Below are positions 41,524-50,371 of a DNA stretch of 64,000 nucleotides, piece by piece; position 1 is the stretch's first letter; each line of letters begins with the position of its first letter. A program made the translations under genes and the position numbers. The stretch comes from Synechococcus sp. WH 8109. GTDB lineage: Bacteria > Cyanobacteriota > Cyanobacteriia > PCC-6307 > Cyanobiaceae. Where the stretch lies: positions 1,302,001 through 1,366,000 of the forward strand of contig NZ_CP006882.1 of the NCBI RefSeq assembly GCF_000161795.2, given 5' to 3'. The notes beneath the pieces were generated by a model. It did no database searches and was not told the origin of the DNA. It was given only the letters and a program-made list of their open reading frames with translations.

Positions 41524-41624
41524 GCATTCACCAGCCCCCAGACAATGAACACACCAATGCCGCCGAGAAGGACGATTCCCCAGACCAGAACGTGCATGGT
41601 GCTCTCAGAACCACCGTTCTCCAT
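41505..41624 (-). CDS. 39-aa single-pass membrane peptide
   Basis: MENGGSESTMHVLVWGIVLL then GGIGVFIVWGLVNAYPTVA: a polar start, one clean hydrophobic helix and a short end. An internal Met (MHVLVW) is a second possible start. It overlaps the last 19 bases of ribF on the other strand. This shape resembles the small single-helix proteins of photosynthetic complexes, though no known subunit is recognised. Confidence 0.55.
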   Translation of the reverse strand: MENGGSESTMHVLVWGIVLLGGIGVFIVWGLVNAYPTVA

Positions 41625-41657
41625 GACCGACGCCGAAACCGTTGCCCACAGGGTGCC

Positions 41658-42716
41658 ATGAATCCAACCCCAAGCGAGACATCCCTGGATCCACGGGTGG
41701 CACGACTGATCGACGCCAACCTCGACCGTGCACGGGAAGGCCTGAGGGTGGTCGAGGACTGGTGCCGCTTTGGGCTGGAGCAACAGGATCTGGTGGTGCG
41801 TATCAAGGACTGGCGTCAACGGCTGGGGCGACTGCATCACGACAGCTACAAGCAGGCCCGCTCCACCAGCACCGACACCGGCGCCGGATTGGAGCATCCG
41901 GCCCAGCTCGATCGCCACAGCCCCGACCACGTGGTGGCGGCCAACTGCGCCCGGGTGCAGGAGGCGTTGCGGGTGCTGGAGGAGTACGGCCGCACCATCG
42001 ATCCTGCGCTGGCCGCTGAAGCCGCAGCGATCCGCTACGGGCTTTACGACCTGGAGGTGACCTGTCTCAACGCCACCCTGGGAGCGAGGCGACGCAACAA
42101 GCTCAAGGACGCTCGCCTTTGCCTGATCACTACCCCCTGCGATGACCTGACCGATCGGGTGGAGGCGGCCCTGCGGAACGGCGTTGGGATGGTGCAGTAC
42201 CGCTGCAAAGCGGGGAACGACCGCGAACGCCTGCAGGAGGCTCAGAAGCTCAGGCAGCTCTGCACCCGCTACGGGGCGCTCTTATTCATCAATGACCGTG
42301 TGGACATTGCCCTGGCGGTGGATGCGGATGGGGTGCACCTGGGTCAGGAGGACATGCCCAGCGAGGTGGCCCGCGATCTACTGGGTTCCGATCGTCTGCT
42401 GGGCCGCAGCACCCACAGCATCGAGCAGGTTCATCAGGCTCAGCAGGAGCCGGTCGATTATCTCGGCTTCGGCCCGATCCACTCCACGGCCGTCAAACCC
42501 GAGCGGAACCCTGTTGGTGTGGAGCTACTGGCGCAGGCCACTGCGATCAGCCAATGCGCCGTCTTCGCCATCGGTGGAATCACCCCGGCCAACCTGCCGG
42601 CGCTACTCACGGCAGGGGGGCAGCGCGTGGCCGTGATCGGCGCGATCATGCACGCAGAAGACAGCGGTCTGGCCTCGCGGCAACTGCACCAGCAGCTGGA
42701 CCACGCCACGTTCTGA
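41658..42716 (+). CDS. thiE: Thiamine-phosphate synthase
   Basis: Joins the pyrimidine and thiazole parts of thiamine. The ATG at 41658 (MNPTPSETSLDPRVARLIDA) fits the cyanobacterial type, which has an N-terminal helical domain (about 1-140: LDRAREGLRVVEDWCRFGL, CARVQEALRVLEEYGR) of unclear role before the ThiE barrel (from about 160: GVGMVQYRCKAGNDRER, FINDRVDIALAVDADGVHLG, DYLGFGPIHSTAVKPE). It is followed by thiS after 3 bases. Confidence 0.95.
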   Translation: MNPTPSETSLDPRVARLIDANLDRAREGLRVVEDWCRFGLEQQDLVVRIKDWRQRLGRLHHDSYKQARSTSTDTGAGLEHPAQLDRHSPDHVVAANCARVQEALRVLEEYGRTIDPALAAEAAAIRYGLYDLEVTCLNATLGARRRNKLKDARLCLITTPCDDLTDRVEAALRNGVGMVQYRCKAGNDRERLQEAQKLRQLCTRYGALLFINDRVDIALAVDADGVHLGQEDMPSEVARDLLGSDRLLGRSTHSIEQVHQAQQEPVDYLGFGPIHSTAVKPERNPVGVELLAQATAISQCAVFAIGGITPANLPALLTAGGQRVAVIGAIMHAEDSGLASRQLHQQLDHATF

Positions 42717-42719
42717 GCC

Positions 42720-42938
42720 ATGCCACTCACCCTGATGGTCAACGGTGAAACCCGCGTGCTGGATCCAGCACCGGACCCCGCCAGCCTTGGGGCTGTTGTT
42801 GCCTTGCTGGCCAACAACCCCCAACTGGTGGTCGCCGAGCACAACGGCGTGATCGCACCCCGCAGCCGCTGGGACAGCATCGTGGTGAAGGATGACGACA
42901 CCCTTGAGATCGTCACCATCGTTGGTGGTGGTTCCTAG
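42720..42938 (+). CDS. thiS: Sulfur carrier protein ThiS
   Basis: A 72-residue ubiquitin-like protein ending TIVGGGS. It carries sulfur as a thiocarboxylate for thiazole synthesis. In this family the C-terminal Gly-Gly is the reactive end; here one extra Ser follows the glycines, so processing or a different usage would be needed. MPLTLMVNGETRVL fits the beta-grasp start. Directly after thiE. Confidence 0.85.
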   Translation: MPLTLMVNGETRVLDPAPDPASLGAVVALLANNPQLVVAEHNGVIAPRSRWDSIVVKDDDTLEIVTIVGGGS

Positions 42939-42956
42939 AGTCACCGGATCAATGCT

Positions 42957-43901
42957 GTGGGCGCTGCTGTGGCCACTCCCCGACTGTTGACACGATCCCG
43001 ACGACTGCTCGCATCACTGCTGTTGCCGCTGGTGATTGTCGGGCTCTGCCTGTTCCAGGCACAGCCGGCTGATGCCGCCCGCGGTGGGCGCATGGGAGGG
43101 GGCAGTTTCCGTGCTCCCTCAATGCCGCGATCCGGTGGCAGCTACGGGGGTGGCTACCGCGGGGGGGGCTACCGCGGCGGCGGGATGGGCTTCCCTTTCC
43201 TCATTCCCATCTTCGGCTTCGGTGGTGGTGGACTGTTTGGTCTGCTGATCCTGATGGCGGTAGCAGGCGTGCTGGTGAACGCCCTTCGTGGCGTTGGCAA
43301 TGCCCCCTCTATCGGTGGTGCTGCTGCGACTCCAGTCATGCCGCGCAACGTGAACATGATTCAAGTGCAGGTGGGTCTGCTGGCCAGTGCCAAATCCCTA
43401 CAGGAGGATCTGCGCTCCTTGGCCTCCTCCTCGGACACCAGCAGTTCCGCCGGTCTTCAAAGGCTGCTGCAGGAGACAACCCTGGCACTGCTGCGCCAAC
43501 CAGACCTCTGGGTTTACGCCAATGCCGAGAGCGGCAGTGTTCCCCTCAGTTCGGCTGAATCGACGTTCAATCGCCTCTCGATGAACGAGCGCAGCAAGTT
43601 GGACGCTGAGCTCACCAGCAACGTCGGCGGACAGCGGACAACGGACACGAGCAGCAGCGCTGGAGACGCTGATGCCACCAACGAATTCATCGTTGTGACC
43701 TTGCTGGTGGCCTCCACGGCATCGGCCAAGCTCGCCGGAGCCGACACCGGAGAAGATCTGCGCCAGACCCTGCGCATTCTTGGTTCCACAGCCTCTAGTG
43801 AACTTATGGCCCTGGAAGTGATCTGGCAACCGGAAGGCCGCGGAGATGTACTGAGCGCCAACGACCTGGTGACGGCCTACCCCAACCTCCAACACCTCTG
43901 A
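42957..43901 (+). CDS. DUF1517 family membrane protein
   Basis: GTG start. Signal/anchor near residues 18-38, then a Gly/Arg/Ser-rich stretch (RGGRMGGGSFRAPSMPRSGG, YRGGGYRGGGMGFPF) and a second hydrophobic segment (LFGLLILMAVAGVLVNALRG), followed by the soluble DUF1517 domain with NMIQVQVGLLASAKSLQEDL. The family is confined to oxygenic phototrophs and is unassigned. 314 residues. Confidence 0.85.
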   Translation: MGAAVATPRLLTRSRRLLASLLLPLVIVGLCLFQAQPADAARGGRMGGGSFRAPSMPRSGGSYGGGYRGGGYRGGGMGFPFLIPIFGFGGGGLFGLLILMAVAGVLVNALRGVGNAPSIGGAAATPVMPRNVNMIQVQVGLLASAKSLQEDLRSLASSSDTSSSAGLQRLLQETTLALLRQPDLWVYANAESGSVPLSSAESTFNRLSMNERSKLDAELTSNVGGQRTTDTSSSAGDADATNEFIVVTLLVASTASAKLAGADTGEDLRQTLRILGSTASSELMALEVIWQPEGRGDVLSANDLVTAYPNLQHL

Positions 43902-44020
43902 GAAGCCAGACCCCTTCATGGCTCATCTACAGGTTTTCTGAGTATTTCTCCCCAGCGATCAGGCCTAATTTGGGTTGAATAGTTTTCGCACCTCCAGCGT
44001 TGGCTCCCGACCCCCGCTCC

Positions 44021-44158
44021 ATGCAATGGCAACAGGACGGTGAGCTGGCGCGGGCTGATCTCAATGCTCTTGTGCATGCGCTTCAGCAGGTGGAGTGCGA
44101 TCACAACAGCGCTGAGCTGCAGCGTCTCGGCCAGATCGATCCTTCCGCTGCGGCTTGA
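44021..44158 (+). CDS. Small hypothetical protein, 45 aa
   Basis: MQWQQDGELARADLNALVHA then LQQVECDHNSAELQRLGQI ending DPSAAA. A helical acidic peptide with sensible composition between DUF1517 and the convergent larB gene (4 bases gap). An upstream TTG at 44001 could add seven residues. Not in a recognised family. Confidence 0.45.
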   Translation: MQWQQDGELARADLNALVHALQQVECDHNSAELQRLGQIDPSAAA

Positions 44159-44162
44159 AGCC

Positions 44163-44837
44163 TCAGCTTGAATCGCCCGGGGCACAGCCCCTGAGCATCC
44201 GTAATGCAGCCATGGCTGCGCCATAGCCGTTGTCGATATTCACCACCGTCAGACCTGGAGCACAGCTGGCAAGCATTCCTTCCAAAGCAGTTCGTCCCCC
44301 TGCGCTGATTCCATAGCCAACCGAAACCGGGACGCCGATCACGGGTTGCGGCACCAGACCAGCCAGCACCGTCGGCAACGCACCCTCCATTCCGGCGCAG
44401 GCGATCAGGATCCGCGCCGATGCCAGACGGGGCAGTTGATCGAGCAGACGGTGCAATCCAGCCACCCCCACATCCATCACAGGATCCACGCCTATGCCAT
44501 GGCAACGCAGGGCCAAGCTGATCTCCGCCACCACCGTGCGATCACTGCTGCCTCCACTTAGCACCACCACCGCAGCCGGTGGCGCAGGCACAGGAGGCAG
44601 TGCACCCAGGGTGAGGCAGCGAGCATCGGCATGCAGCTCCACCGCCGGCAACGCCTCACAAACCCGTGCCGCCTTTTCGGGAGCCACCCGGGTCACCAGA
44701 CCCAGTTCCCCTGCTGCGGAGAAGCTCTCAAGGATGGCGATGATCTGATCGGCTGTCTTGTGTTCCCCCCACACGGCCTCGACCATGCCCAAGCGCTGAC
44801 GGCGCCGCAGATCGAGGCGAGCATCCGGCGTGGTCAC
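44163..44837 (-). CDS. larB: Nickel-pincer cofactor biosynthesis protein LarB
   Basis: Carboxylates and hydrolyses nicotinic acid adenine dinucleotide in the first step to the nickel pincer nucleotide. The PurE-like motifs are visible: VVVLSGGSSDRTVVAEISLA, VMDVGVAGLHRLLDQL, ACAGMEGALPTVLAGLVPQP and GYGISAGGRTALEGML. 224 residues. Larger LarC/LarE genes are not in this window. It overlaps its upstream neighbour by four bases (ATGA). Confidence 0.9.
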   Translation of the reverse strand: MTTPDARLDLRRRQRLGMVEAVWGEHKTADQIIAILESFSAAGELGLVTRVAPEKAARVCEALPAVELHADARCLTLGALPPVPAPPAAVVVLSGGSSDRTVVAEISLALRCHGIGVDPVMDVGVAGLHRLLDQLPRLASARILIACAGMEGALPTVLAGLVPQPVIGVPVSVGYGISAGGRTALEGMLASCAPGLTVVNIDNGYGAAMAALRMLRGCAPGDSS

Positions 44838-45274
44838 TGCGGCAACAGTTCCCCTTCAAACACCAGCGGGAACGGGTTGCCATGGCGCTGGCCTGTTTGC
44901 TCGCGGGCCAAGGTCTCGAAGCGCTCCTGGACCTTCTCCACCTCGGCCATAGAGATCGATTTCCATGCCTTACGACTGCTCCAACGAATCAGCAGAGTTC
45001 CCTCTTCGGTTACCGGATCCCAGAACAGATCACGGCCCAGAAAACCAGGCTGTTGCTTCAACCAAGGCTCCCAGCTGCCGCTTTCCGCCACCATCCACTG
45101 ATCACGGCTATCCCGGGGTACCTGCAGCCTCAGGTGCTCCACCACAGCCACCACGTCGCCAAGTGGCGGTTCGGACTCTGCCCGCACCTCAGTCTGCGAA
45201 AGCCCGCCCAACAAGAGAACCAGCACCAAAAAAGGTGCGATAACCCTAAGCAGTACAGACCGGAGGTGATGCAC
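44834..45274 (-). CDS. Secreted protein of the TIGR03792 type
   Basis: Signal peptide MHHLRSVLLRVIAPFLVLVL followed by about 115 residues with VVEHLRLQVPRDSRDQWMV and GFLGRDLFWDPVTEEGTLLI, the pattern of the ABM-like TIGR03792 family of cyanobacteria. Its stop overlaps the start of larB by four bases, so it is co-translated. No catalytic activity is known. Confidence 0.75.
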   Translation of the reverse strand: MHHLRSVLLRVIAPFLVLVLLLGGLSQTEVRAESEPPLGDVVAVVEHLRLQVPRDSRDQWMVAESGSWEPWLKQQPGFLGRDLFWDPVTEEGTLLIRWSSRKAWKSISMAEVEKVQERFETLAREQTGQRHGNPFPLVFEGELLPQ

Positions 45275-45277
45275 GGT

Positions 45278-46483
45278 TCAGCTCCGCTGCAGCAGAGCCA
45301 CAGCCTGGCAACTGATGCCCTCTTCCCGTCCCTCCGGACCCAAGCCTTCGTTGGTGGTGGCCTTCACACCCACGGCATCGGGGGCAATGCCGATCGCTGA
45401 CGCCATCCGGCTGCTCATCTCGGCGATATGCGGCTTGAGCTTGGGGCGCTCAGCAATCACCACCGCATCGATGTTCACCACCGACCAGCCGCGTTCCTTC
45501 ACCAGCTTCACCACTTGATCCAGCAGCTTCAAGCTGTCGGCCCCTTCCCATTGGGGATCGGTGGGGGGGAAGTACTTCCCGATGTCACCAAGGGCGAGGG
45601 CCCCGAGCAGCGCATCCATCACCGCATGCACCAGCACATCGGCATCGCTGTGGCCATCCAGGCCAAGGCCATCGGGATGATCCAGAGTCACACCCCCCAG
45701 GATGAGGGCCCGTCCGGGCACCAGCCGATGGATGTCGTATCCGTTGCCGATGCGCAGCTCCATGGCGGGATCTGAAGGGTCATTCATTGTCGCGGTCTGC
45801 CAGCGGACAAACAGATCGGGCCGCCGCTCGCGGGTGCGCTGCTCCCGCTGCGCCTGGCGCCACCGGGCGATGGCACCGTGGTCGCCACTGCGCAGCACAT
45901 CCGGAACGGTCATGCCGCGGAAGTCGGCGGGGCGGGTGTAGTGCGGGTGTTCCAGGAGGAGTGCACTGTGGCTTTCCTCCACCAGGGAATCGGCCGTCCC
46001 CACCGTGCCGGGCAGCAGGCGCACAACACCGTTGATCACCGTCATCGCCGGCAGCTCACCACCGGTGAGGACGAAATCACCCATCGACACCTCCTCATCG
46101 GCCAGGCCGCGAATCCGCTCGTCGAAACCCTCGTAGTGACCGCAGAGGAAGACCAGTTGATCATGGTCATTAGACCAACGCTGTAGATCTGCCTGCTGCA
46201 GGGGGCGCCCCTGCGGTGACATCAACAGCACCCGGCTGCGAAGACTACGGGGAATAGCCTCCATCGCGGCGAACACCGGCTCGGGCTTGAGCACCATGCC
46301 GGCACCGCCCCCGTAGGGCTCGTCGTCCACCTTGCGATGGCGATCTGTGGCGAAGTCCCTCGGGTTATGCAGATGCAACTCGGCAATGCCCGCGTTGAAG
46401 GCACGACCGATCACCCCTAGCTCCAGCAGAGGAGCAAACGCCTGCGGCGCCAGGCTCACCACATCAAGGCGGTAGGGCGCCAT
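45278..46483 (-). CDS. trmD-ispF: TrmD-IspF fusion: tRNA (guanine37-N1)-methyltransferase plus MECDP synthase
   Basis: One open frame of 401 residues. Residues 1-232 are TrmD ([52 protein letters not shown], with the knotted SAM site), which methylates G37 of tRNAs. Residues 241-401 are IspF ([69 protein letters not shown]), which makes MEcPP in isoprenoid synthesis. No stop lies between; Met at 233 and 241 (codons at 45787 and 45763) could serve as separate starts but lack a ribosome binding site. IspF from Met-241 is full length. The two functions are unrelated. Confidence 0.85.
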   Translation of the reverse strand: MAPYRLDVVSLAPQAFAPLLELGVIGRAFNAGIAELHLHNPRDFATDRHRKVDDEPYGGGAGMVLKPEPVFAAMEAIPRSLRSRVLLMSPQGRPLQQADLQRWSNDHDQLVFLCGHYEGFDERIRGLADEEVSMGDFVLTGGELPAMTVINGVVRLLPGTVGTADSLVEESHSALLLEHPHYTRPADFRGMTVPDVLRSGDHGAIARWRQAQREQRTRERRPDLFVRWQTATMNDPSDPAMELRIGNGYDIHRLVPGRALILGGVTLDHPDGLGLDGHSDADVLVHAVMDALLGALALGDIGKYFPPTDPQWEGADSLKLLDQVVKLVKERGWSVVNIDAVVIAERPKLKPHIAEMSSRMASAIGIAPDAVGVKATTNEGLGPEGREEGISCQAVALLQRS

Positions 46484-46489
46484 GCCGCC

Positions 46490-46951
46490 TCAGGCCGCGG
46501 GTTTGGACACCCTTCGGATGTCCGTGCAGAAACTGCCCTGCACTGGTGTTCCCTGGGCATCCACCGCCGTGGTGCTGCGCAGGCGCAGGTTCACACGCGT
46601 GAACCAGATCCGCTCCTGAACCTGCACGCCGTCAGCCCGGCTGAGGTTCAGCTCCATGCTGCCGTCAGGCCAGAACCTCCAGTTACCTGGGGAATCACCA
46701 TCGAGGATCAGCTGTCCATCAGAGGCGAAGGTGAGGATGCTGCTGATTCCACCAGGGGCCTGCACCTTCAGTTGGCCGAGAGCCCCCTGCTCGCTCACGC
46801 AGCGGACGATGAGTTCACCCCGTTCGCTGCTGTGCCAATCGTCATCACCACCGGCAGCCAGCTCAAAGCAACTGCGGAGGCTCATCCACTCCCCGTCGCA
46901 GAGGCTCAGAAAGGAGCCAGGGTCTTCGGGGGGAAAGGCTTGTTCACTCAT
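46490..46951 (-). CDS. CpcS/CpeS-like phycobiliprotein lyase family protein
   Basis: The start FPPEDPGSFLSLCDGEWMSL and RSCFEL, and the end VQVQERIWFTRVNLRLRSTT, match the CpcS/CpeS fold, which attaches bilins to phycobiliproteins. 153 residues, short for this family but with the lipocalin-like pattern. It stands six bases after trmD-ispF rather than in a phycobilisome rod region. Its exact bilin and partner cannot be told. Confidence 0.65.
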   Translation of the reverse strand: MSEQAFPPEDPGSFLSLCDGEWMSLRSCFELAAGGDDDWHSSERGELIVRCVSEQGALGQLKVQAPGGISSILTFASDGQLILDGDSPGNWRFWPDGSMELNLSRADGVQVQERIWFTRVNLRLRSTTAVDAQGTPVQGSFCTDIRRVSKPAA

Positions 46952-46988
46952 GCACCCATCCTCTCAGCCGTGGGGCAGGCATTTCTTG

Positions 46989-47924
46989 TTACTGATCCCC
47001 TGTGTAACCCAGCTCCGCCAGGCGGGCCGGTTTGCTGCGCCAATCAGGCACCACCTTGACGAACAGCTCCAGATACACCGGGCCATCAATCAGCACCTGC
47101 ATCTGCAGCCGCGCCCCCTGGCCGATCGTCTTGAGCATCGCCCCGCCTTTGCCGATCAGGATCCCCTTCTGACTCTTCCGTTCCACCAGAACCGTGGCCA
47201 AGACGGCCGTCCGACCCGCACCCTTGCCCTTGGCCGGCAACTCCTCAACGCGATCAATGGTGACGGCAACACTGTGGGGCACCTCCTCCCGCGTATGCAG
47301 AAGCACCTGCTCGCGAATGAGTTCCCCCAGCAGCACCCGCTCCGGTTGATCACTCACCATCTCGGGCGGATACAGCTGTGGCCCCAAAGGCAACTGAGCC
47401 GCCATCGCTGTTGTGAGCTCTGCGCAGCCATCGCCTGACAGGGCGCTGCAGCGGTACACCGGCCAATTCGTCTCCTGCAGCAGGGCGGCATAGGCCTCTT
47501 CCGCTTCAGAGCGGCGCTCCTCCGGCAGCTTGTCCCACTTGTTCAGGGCCACCAACACCGGCAGGGACTGCTGCTGCAGCAGATTCACGATGAAGGCATC
47601 ACCGCGCCCCGGGCGCTCGCACCCCTCCAACAGCAAGACCACAAGGTCCACTTCACCGATGGCGCTGCGCGCACTCTTCACGAGCCGTTCCCCCAGCAAG
47701 TGGTGGGGTTTGTGGATGCCAGGCGTGTCCACCAGCACCATCTGGGCCACCTCCATGGTGAGGACGGCCCGAAGGCGGTTGCGGGTGGTCTGGGCCACGG
47801 GCGATGTGATCGCCACCTTCTCCCCCACCAGCTGATTCACCAGCGTGGATTTGCCCACGTTCGGGCGACCGATCAGTGCGATGAAGCCAGAGCGGTAATC
47901 CTCTGGCAGGGGAGTTGCGTGCAT
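46989..47924 (-). CDS. era: GTPase Era
   Basis: GTP-binding factor for 16S rRNA maturation and 30S assembly. G-motifs: GRPNVGKSTLVNQLVG (P-loop), DTPGIHKPHHLLGERL, NKWDKLPEERR; then the KH domain with RKSQKGILIGKGGAMLKTIG and PVYLELFVKVVPDWR. 311 residues, normal. Confidence 0.97.
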   Translation of the reverse strand: MHATPLPEDYRSGFIALIGRPNVGKSTLVNQLVGEKVAITSPVAQTTRNRLRAVLTMEVAQMVLVDTPGIHKPHHLLGERLVKSARSAIGEVDLVVLLLEGCERPGRGDAFIVNLLQQQSLPVLVALNKWDKLPEERRSEAEEAYAALLQETNWPVYRCSALSGDGCAELTTAMAAQLPLGPQLYPPEMVSDQPERVLLGELIREQVLLHTREEVPHSVAVTIDRVEELPAKGKGAGRTAVLATVLVERKSQKGILIGKGGAMLKTIGQGARLQMQVLIDGPVYLELFVKVVPDWRSKPARLAELGYTGDQ

Positions 47925-47986
47925 GCTCTAATTCTGCGCCGCCATTGAATCGACCCATAGCCTTAGGGCAGGAATTGAACAGGTCC

Positions 47987-48508
47987 ATGGAGGATCAGCA
48001 GCCCACCTTCCAGCAGGCCATGGAAATCACAGCGGCCTGGCTGCAGCAGTGGGACAACGAGGAGATCAGCGATGAGGTGCTGGCCGACCGCATCGGTGAA
48101 ATGGTGGCCAGCCGCGATGGTGCCCGGGGATTTTTCGTGGTGAGCCTGGCGGGCGAGAGCGTGCTGATGGATCGTTTGCCCGATGCCGTCGTTGGTCAAT
48201 TGCGCGGAGCTGGTGCTGGCGTTGTGGATCTGAGCGTCCGCAATTTGGCCATGAGCACCGCCATGGCCGTGCATCACCGGCGCACGGGAGATGAGGCCCA
48301 GCAGGCCGGCTCGGAGAGGGTCAGCAGCCGCTGCATCGAACTGCTCAGGCTGCTGGAACCAGCGGAGGTAAAGGAGCGCCTGGAGCAACTGCTGGCCGCA
48401 GCCCTCGACAACCGCGGTGAGGACGTCGCCTTCCTGGAGAAGTGGGGGTACGACGCCGAGCAGAAACAAGCCATAGGAGACAGCATCTATGCCGTGGCTG
48501 AGGGCTGA
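47987..48508 (+). CDS. Conserved cyanobacterial-type hypothetical protein
   Basis: The ATG at 47987 (MEDQQPTFQQAMEITAAWLQ) fits better than a start at 47915, which would overlap era. 173 residues, acidic and helical, with FFVVSLAGESVLMDRLPDAV and VHHRRTGDEAQQAGSERVS. It ends at a bidirectional terminator. No domain named here with certainty. Confidence 0.7.
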   Translation: MEDQQPTFQQAMEITAAWLQQWDNEEISDEVLADRIGEMVASRDGARGFFVVSLAGESVLMDRLPDAVVGQLRGAGAGVVDLSVRNLAMSTAMAVHHRRTGDEAQQAGSERVSSRCIELLRLLEPAEVKERLEQLLAAALDNRGEDVAFLEKWGYDAEQKQAIGDSIYAVAEG

Positions 48509-48513
48509 GCCAT

Positions 48514-48539
48514 AAAAAAAGCCCCGGACAGGCCGGGGC
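48514..48539 (-). terminator. Terminator between convergent genes
   Basis: Hairpin gccccgg-acagg-ccggggc next to a run of seven A. On the minus strand it reads as a stem followed by ttttttt, so it terminates the Bax1-I gene; for the plus-strand gene it gives the stem without a T-run. Confidence 0.85.
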
Positions 48540-48567
48540 AAGGATTGATTCGATGGCGTTGAAATCG

Positions 48568-49299
48568 TCAGTCGCGACGACCACCACCGTTGAGGACGAT
48601 GATCAGGCGCAGGATGAAGATGAACAGGTTGATGTAGGTGAGGTACATGCTCAGGGCACCTGCCAGATATTGGTCATCCCGGTAGGAGCGGGGCATCGTG
48701 TAGAAGTCGACGAAGGCGGCACCCACGAAGAGCACGGTGCCGAAGCCGGCGATCATCAGTTCAAAGCTGGTGCCATGGAACATGGCAGGGGCAAAGATGC
48801 CGCCGATGAACTGGACAACCATCGCCAGGATCAGACCGATCAATCCAAGACCAACCACTCCGGAGAGCGCCTGACCAACGGAATCGCTCATGCGACGGCC
48901 AACGATCGAGGCAATCACGAAGGTGATTCCAGTGGCCAGTGCGGCGGTGCCGACCGCACCCACGCCAGCAACGGCTCCCGCCAAAGCCACTAGACCACTC
49001 AGGGTGAACCCGGTGATCAGGCTGTAAATCGACAGCAGAGGCAAGGCTGTGGCGTTGTTGCCCTTCAAGGCGACGTTCTGCGCCACGAAGAACAGCACCA
49101 GGTTGCCGATCACAGCCACCCAGAACAGGGGCATGAACAGCGGTGTGGCCATTATCGAGAGACCACCAATCACCCCGATTGAGGTGAGCACCATGCCGCC
49201 GCCGACGTAGGGCAGCGCTTTATTGACGACGTTGGGGCCGACGAGGGCGCTCGATTGCGCCTCGCGGATCGCCTCCTGGAAATTGCTGCTTGCTGGCAT
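48568..49299 (-). CDS. Bax inhibitor-1 family membrane protein
   Basis: 243 residues with six or seven hydrophobic segments. VVNKALPYVGGGMVLTSIGV at the start, GRRMSDSVGQALSGVVGLGL in the middle and LTYINLFIFILRLIIVLNGG at the end follow the BI-1/YccA pattern. Members are leak channels or stress-related membrane proteins; the conserved aspartates near the C-terminus (VDFYTM, RDDQYL) are present. Confidence 0.85.
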   Translation of the reverse strand: MPASSNFQEAIREAQSSALVGPNVVNKALPYVGGGMVLTSIGVIGGLSIMATPLFMPLFWVAVIGNLVLFFVAQNVALKGNNATALPLLSIYSLITGFTLSGLVALAGAVAGVGAVGTAALATGITFVIASIVGRRMSDSVGQALSGVVGLGLIGLILAMVVQFIGGIFAPAMFHGTSFELMIAGFGTVLFVGAAFVDFYTMPRSYRDDQYLAGALSMYLTYINLFIFILRLIIVLNGGGRRD

Positions 49300-49367
49300 G
49301 TCGACCAGGTCACCAAAGACTCATCACATCCTGCCAGCGGTGACAAGGGATTGGGGTGTGGATCTCC

Positions 49368-50363
49368 CTATCGACGTTGAACTTTGGGCGTTTTGCGTTC
49401 GTCCCGTCGGGCATAGGCCTCCACCACCCGCTGCACGAGGGGATGGCGCACCACATCCGCCGCGGTGAGGCGGCAGACCGCAACCCCTTCCACGCCCTCC
49501 AACACCTGAGATGCCTCCACCAAACCACTCTGCACCGTGGCAGGAAGATCCACCTGGGTGATGTCTCCGGTCACGACCATTCGCGAACGCTCTCCCAGGC
49601 GGGTGAGCACCATGCGCATCTGAGCCGGCGTGGTGTTCTGCGCCTCATCCAGGATCACAAAGGCATCGCTAAGGGTGCGGCCCCGCATGTAAGCCAGGGG
49701 AGCGACCTCGATCACGCCCTTCTCCAACAGCACAGTGGTTTTCTCCGCGCCTAGCAGGGAATGCAAAGCGTCGTAGAGCGGACGCAGATAGGGGTCCACC
49801 TTCTGCTGTAGGTCGCCCGGCAGGAACCCCAGACGCTCCCCGGCTTCAACAGCCGGCCGGGTAAGAATCAATCGCTCCACCTTGCGTTCGGTGAGCATCC
49901 GAACCGCGAGAACTGTGGCGAGAAAGGTTTTGCCGGTGCCGGCAGGACCTAGGGCAAAGGTGAGATCGTGGCGCTCCATGGCATCCACGTACTTCTTCTG
50001 GCGCAGGGTGCGCGGGCGCAGCAGATTGCCCTTCTGGCTCTTCGCCAATACCTGCTCGCCCATGGCGGCGTGGTCATCGCCGCGGCCAGTGTTGAGCGCT
50101 CCCAGCGCCGACTGGAGGTCCACCGGTGACACCGACTGGCCGTCCTGCCAGATCGGGCGCACCAATTCAACAACCGCAGCAGCCCTCTCGATCTGCGTTG
50201 GCCCCCCGGTGATCACCAGTTGAAGACCCCGCAACACCATGGAAGCTCCTGTCAGAGCTTCCAGGCGATGCAGGGTTGTTTCGGCTTCACCGGCTAGGGC
50301 CAGTGCAGCATCGGGATCAGGCAGGTCGAGAACGAAACGGCCGCGTTCGCCGTCGTCATACAC
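49368..50363 (-). CDS. phoH: PhoH family ATPase
   Basis: 331 residues with Walker A LGPAGTGKTFLATVLAVRML and DAFVILDEAQNTTPAQMRMV (Walker B-like), VVTGDITQVDLP, and PLAYMRGRTLSD. PhoH-type proteins are RNA-related ATPases of uncertain role. It is upstream of rpsP by only 8 bases, on the same strand, with rpsP and ffh before it in transcription order. Confidence 0.92.
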   Translation of the reverse strand: MYDDGERGRFVLDLPDPDAALALAGEAETTLHRLEALTGASMVLRGLQLVITGGPTQIERAAAVVELVRPIWQDGQSVSPVDLQSALGALNTGRGDDHAAMGEQVLAKSQKGNLLRPRTLRQKKYVDAMERHDLTFALGPAGTGKTFLATVLAVRMLTERKVERLILTRPAVEAGERLGFLPGDLQQKVDPYLRPLYDALHSLLGAEKTTVLLEKGVIEVAPLAYMRGRTLSDAFVILDEAQNTTPAQMRMVLTRLGERSRMVVTGDITQVDLPATVQSGLVEASQVLEGVEGVAVCRLTAADVVRHPLVQRVVEAYARRDERKTPKVQRR

Positions 50364-50371
50364 CGGAATGA

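Noticed and set aside
42597-42944. Minus-strand ORFs opposite thiE/thiS
   Set aside because: Shadow frames of two well-supported thiamine genes.
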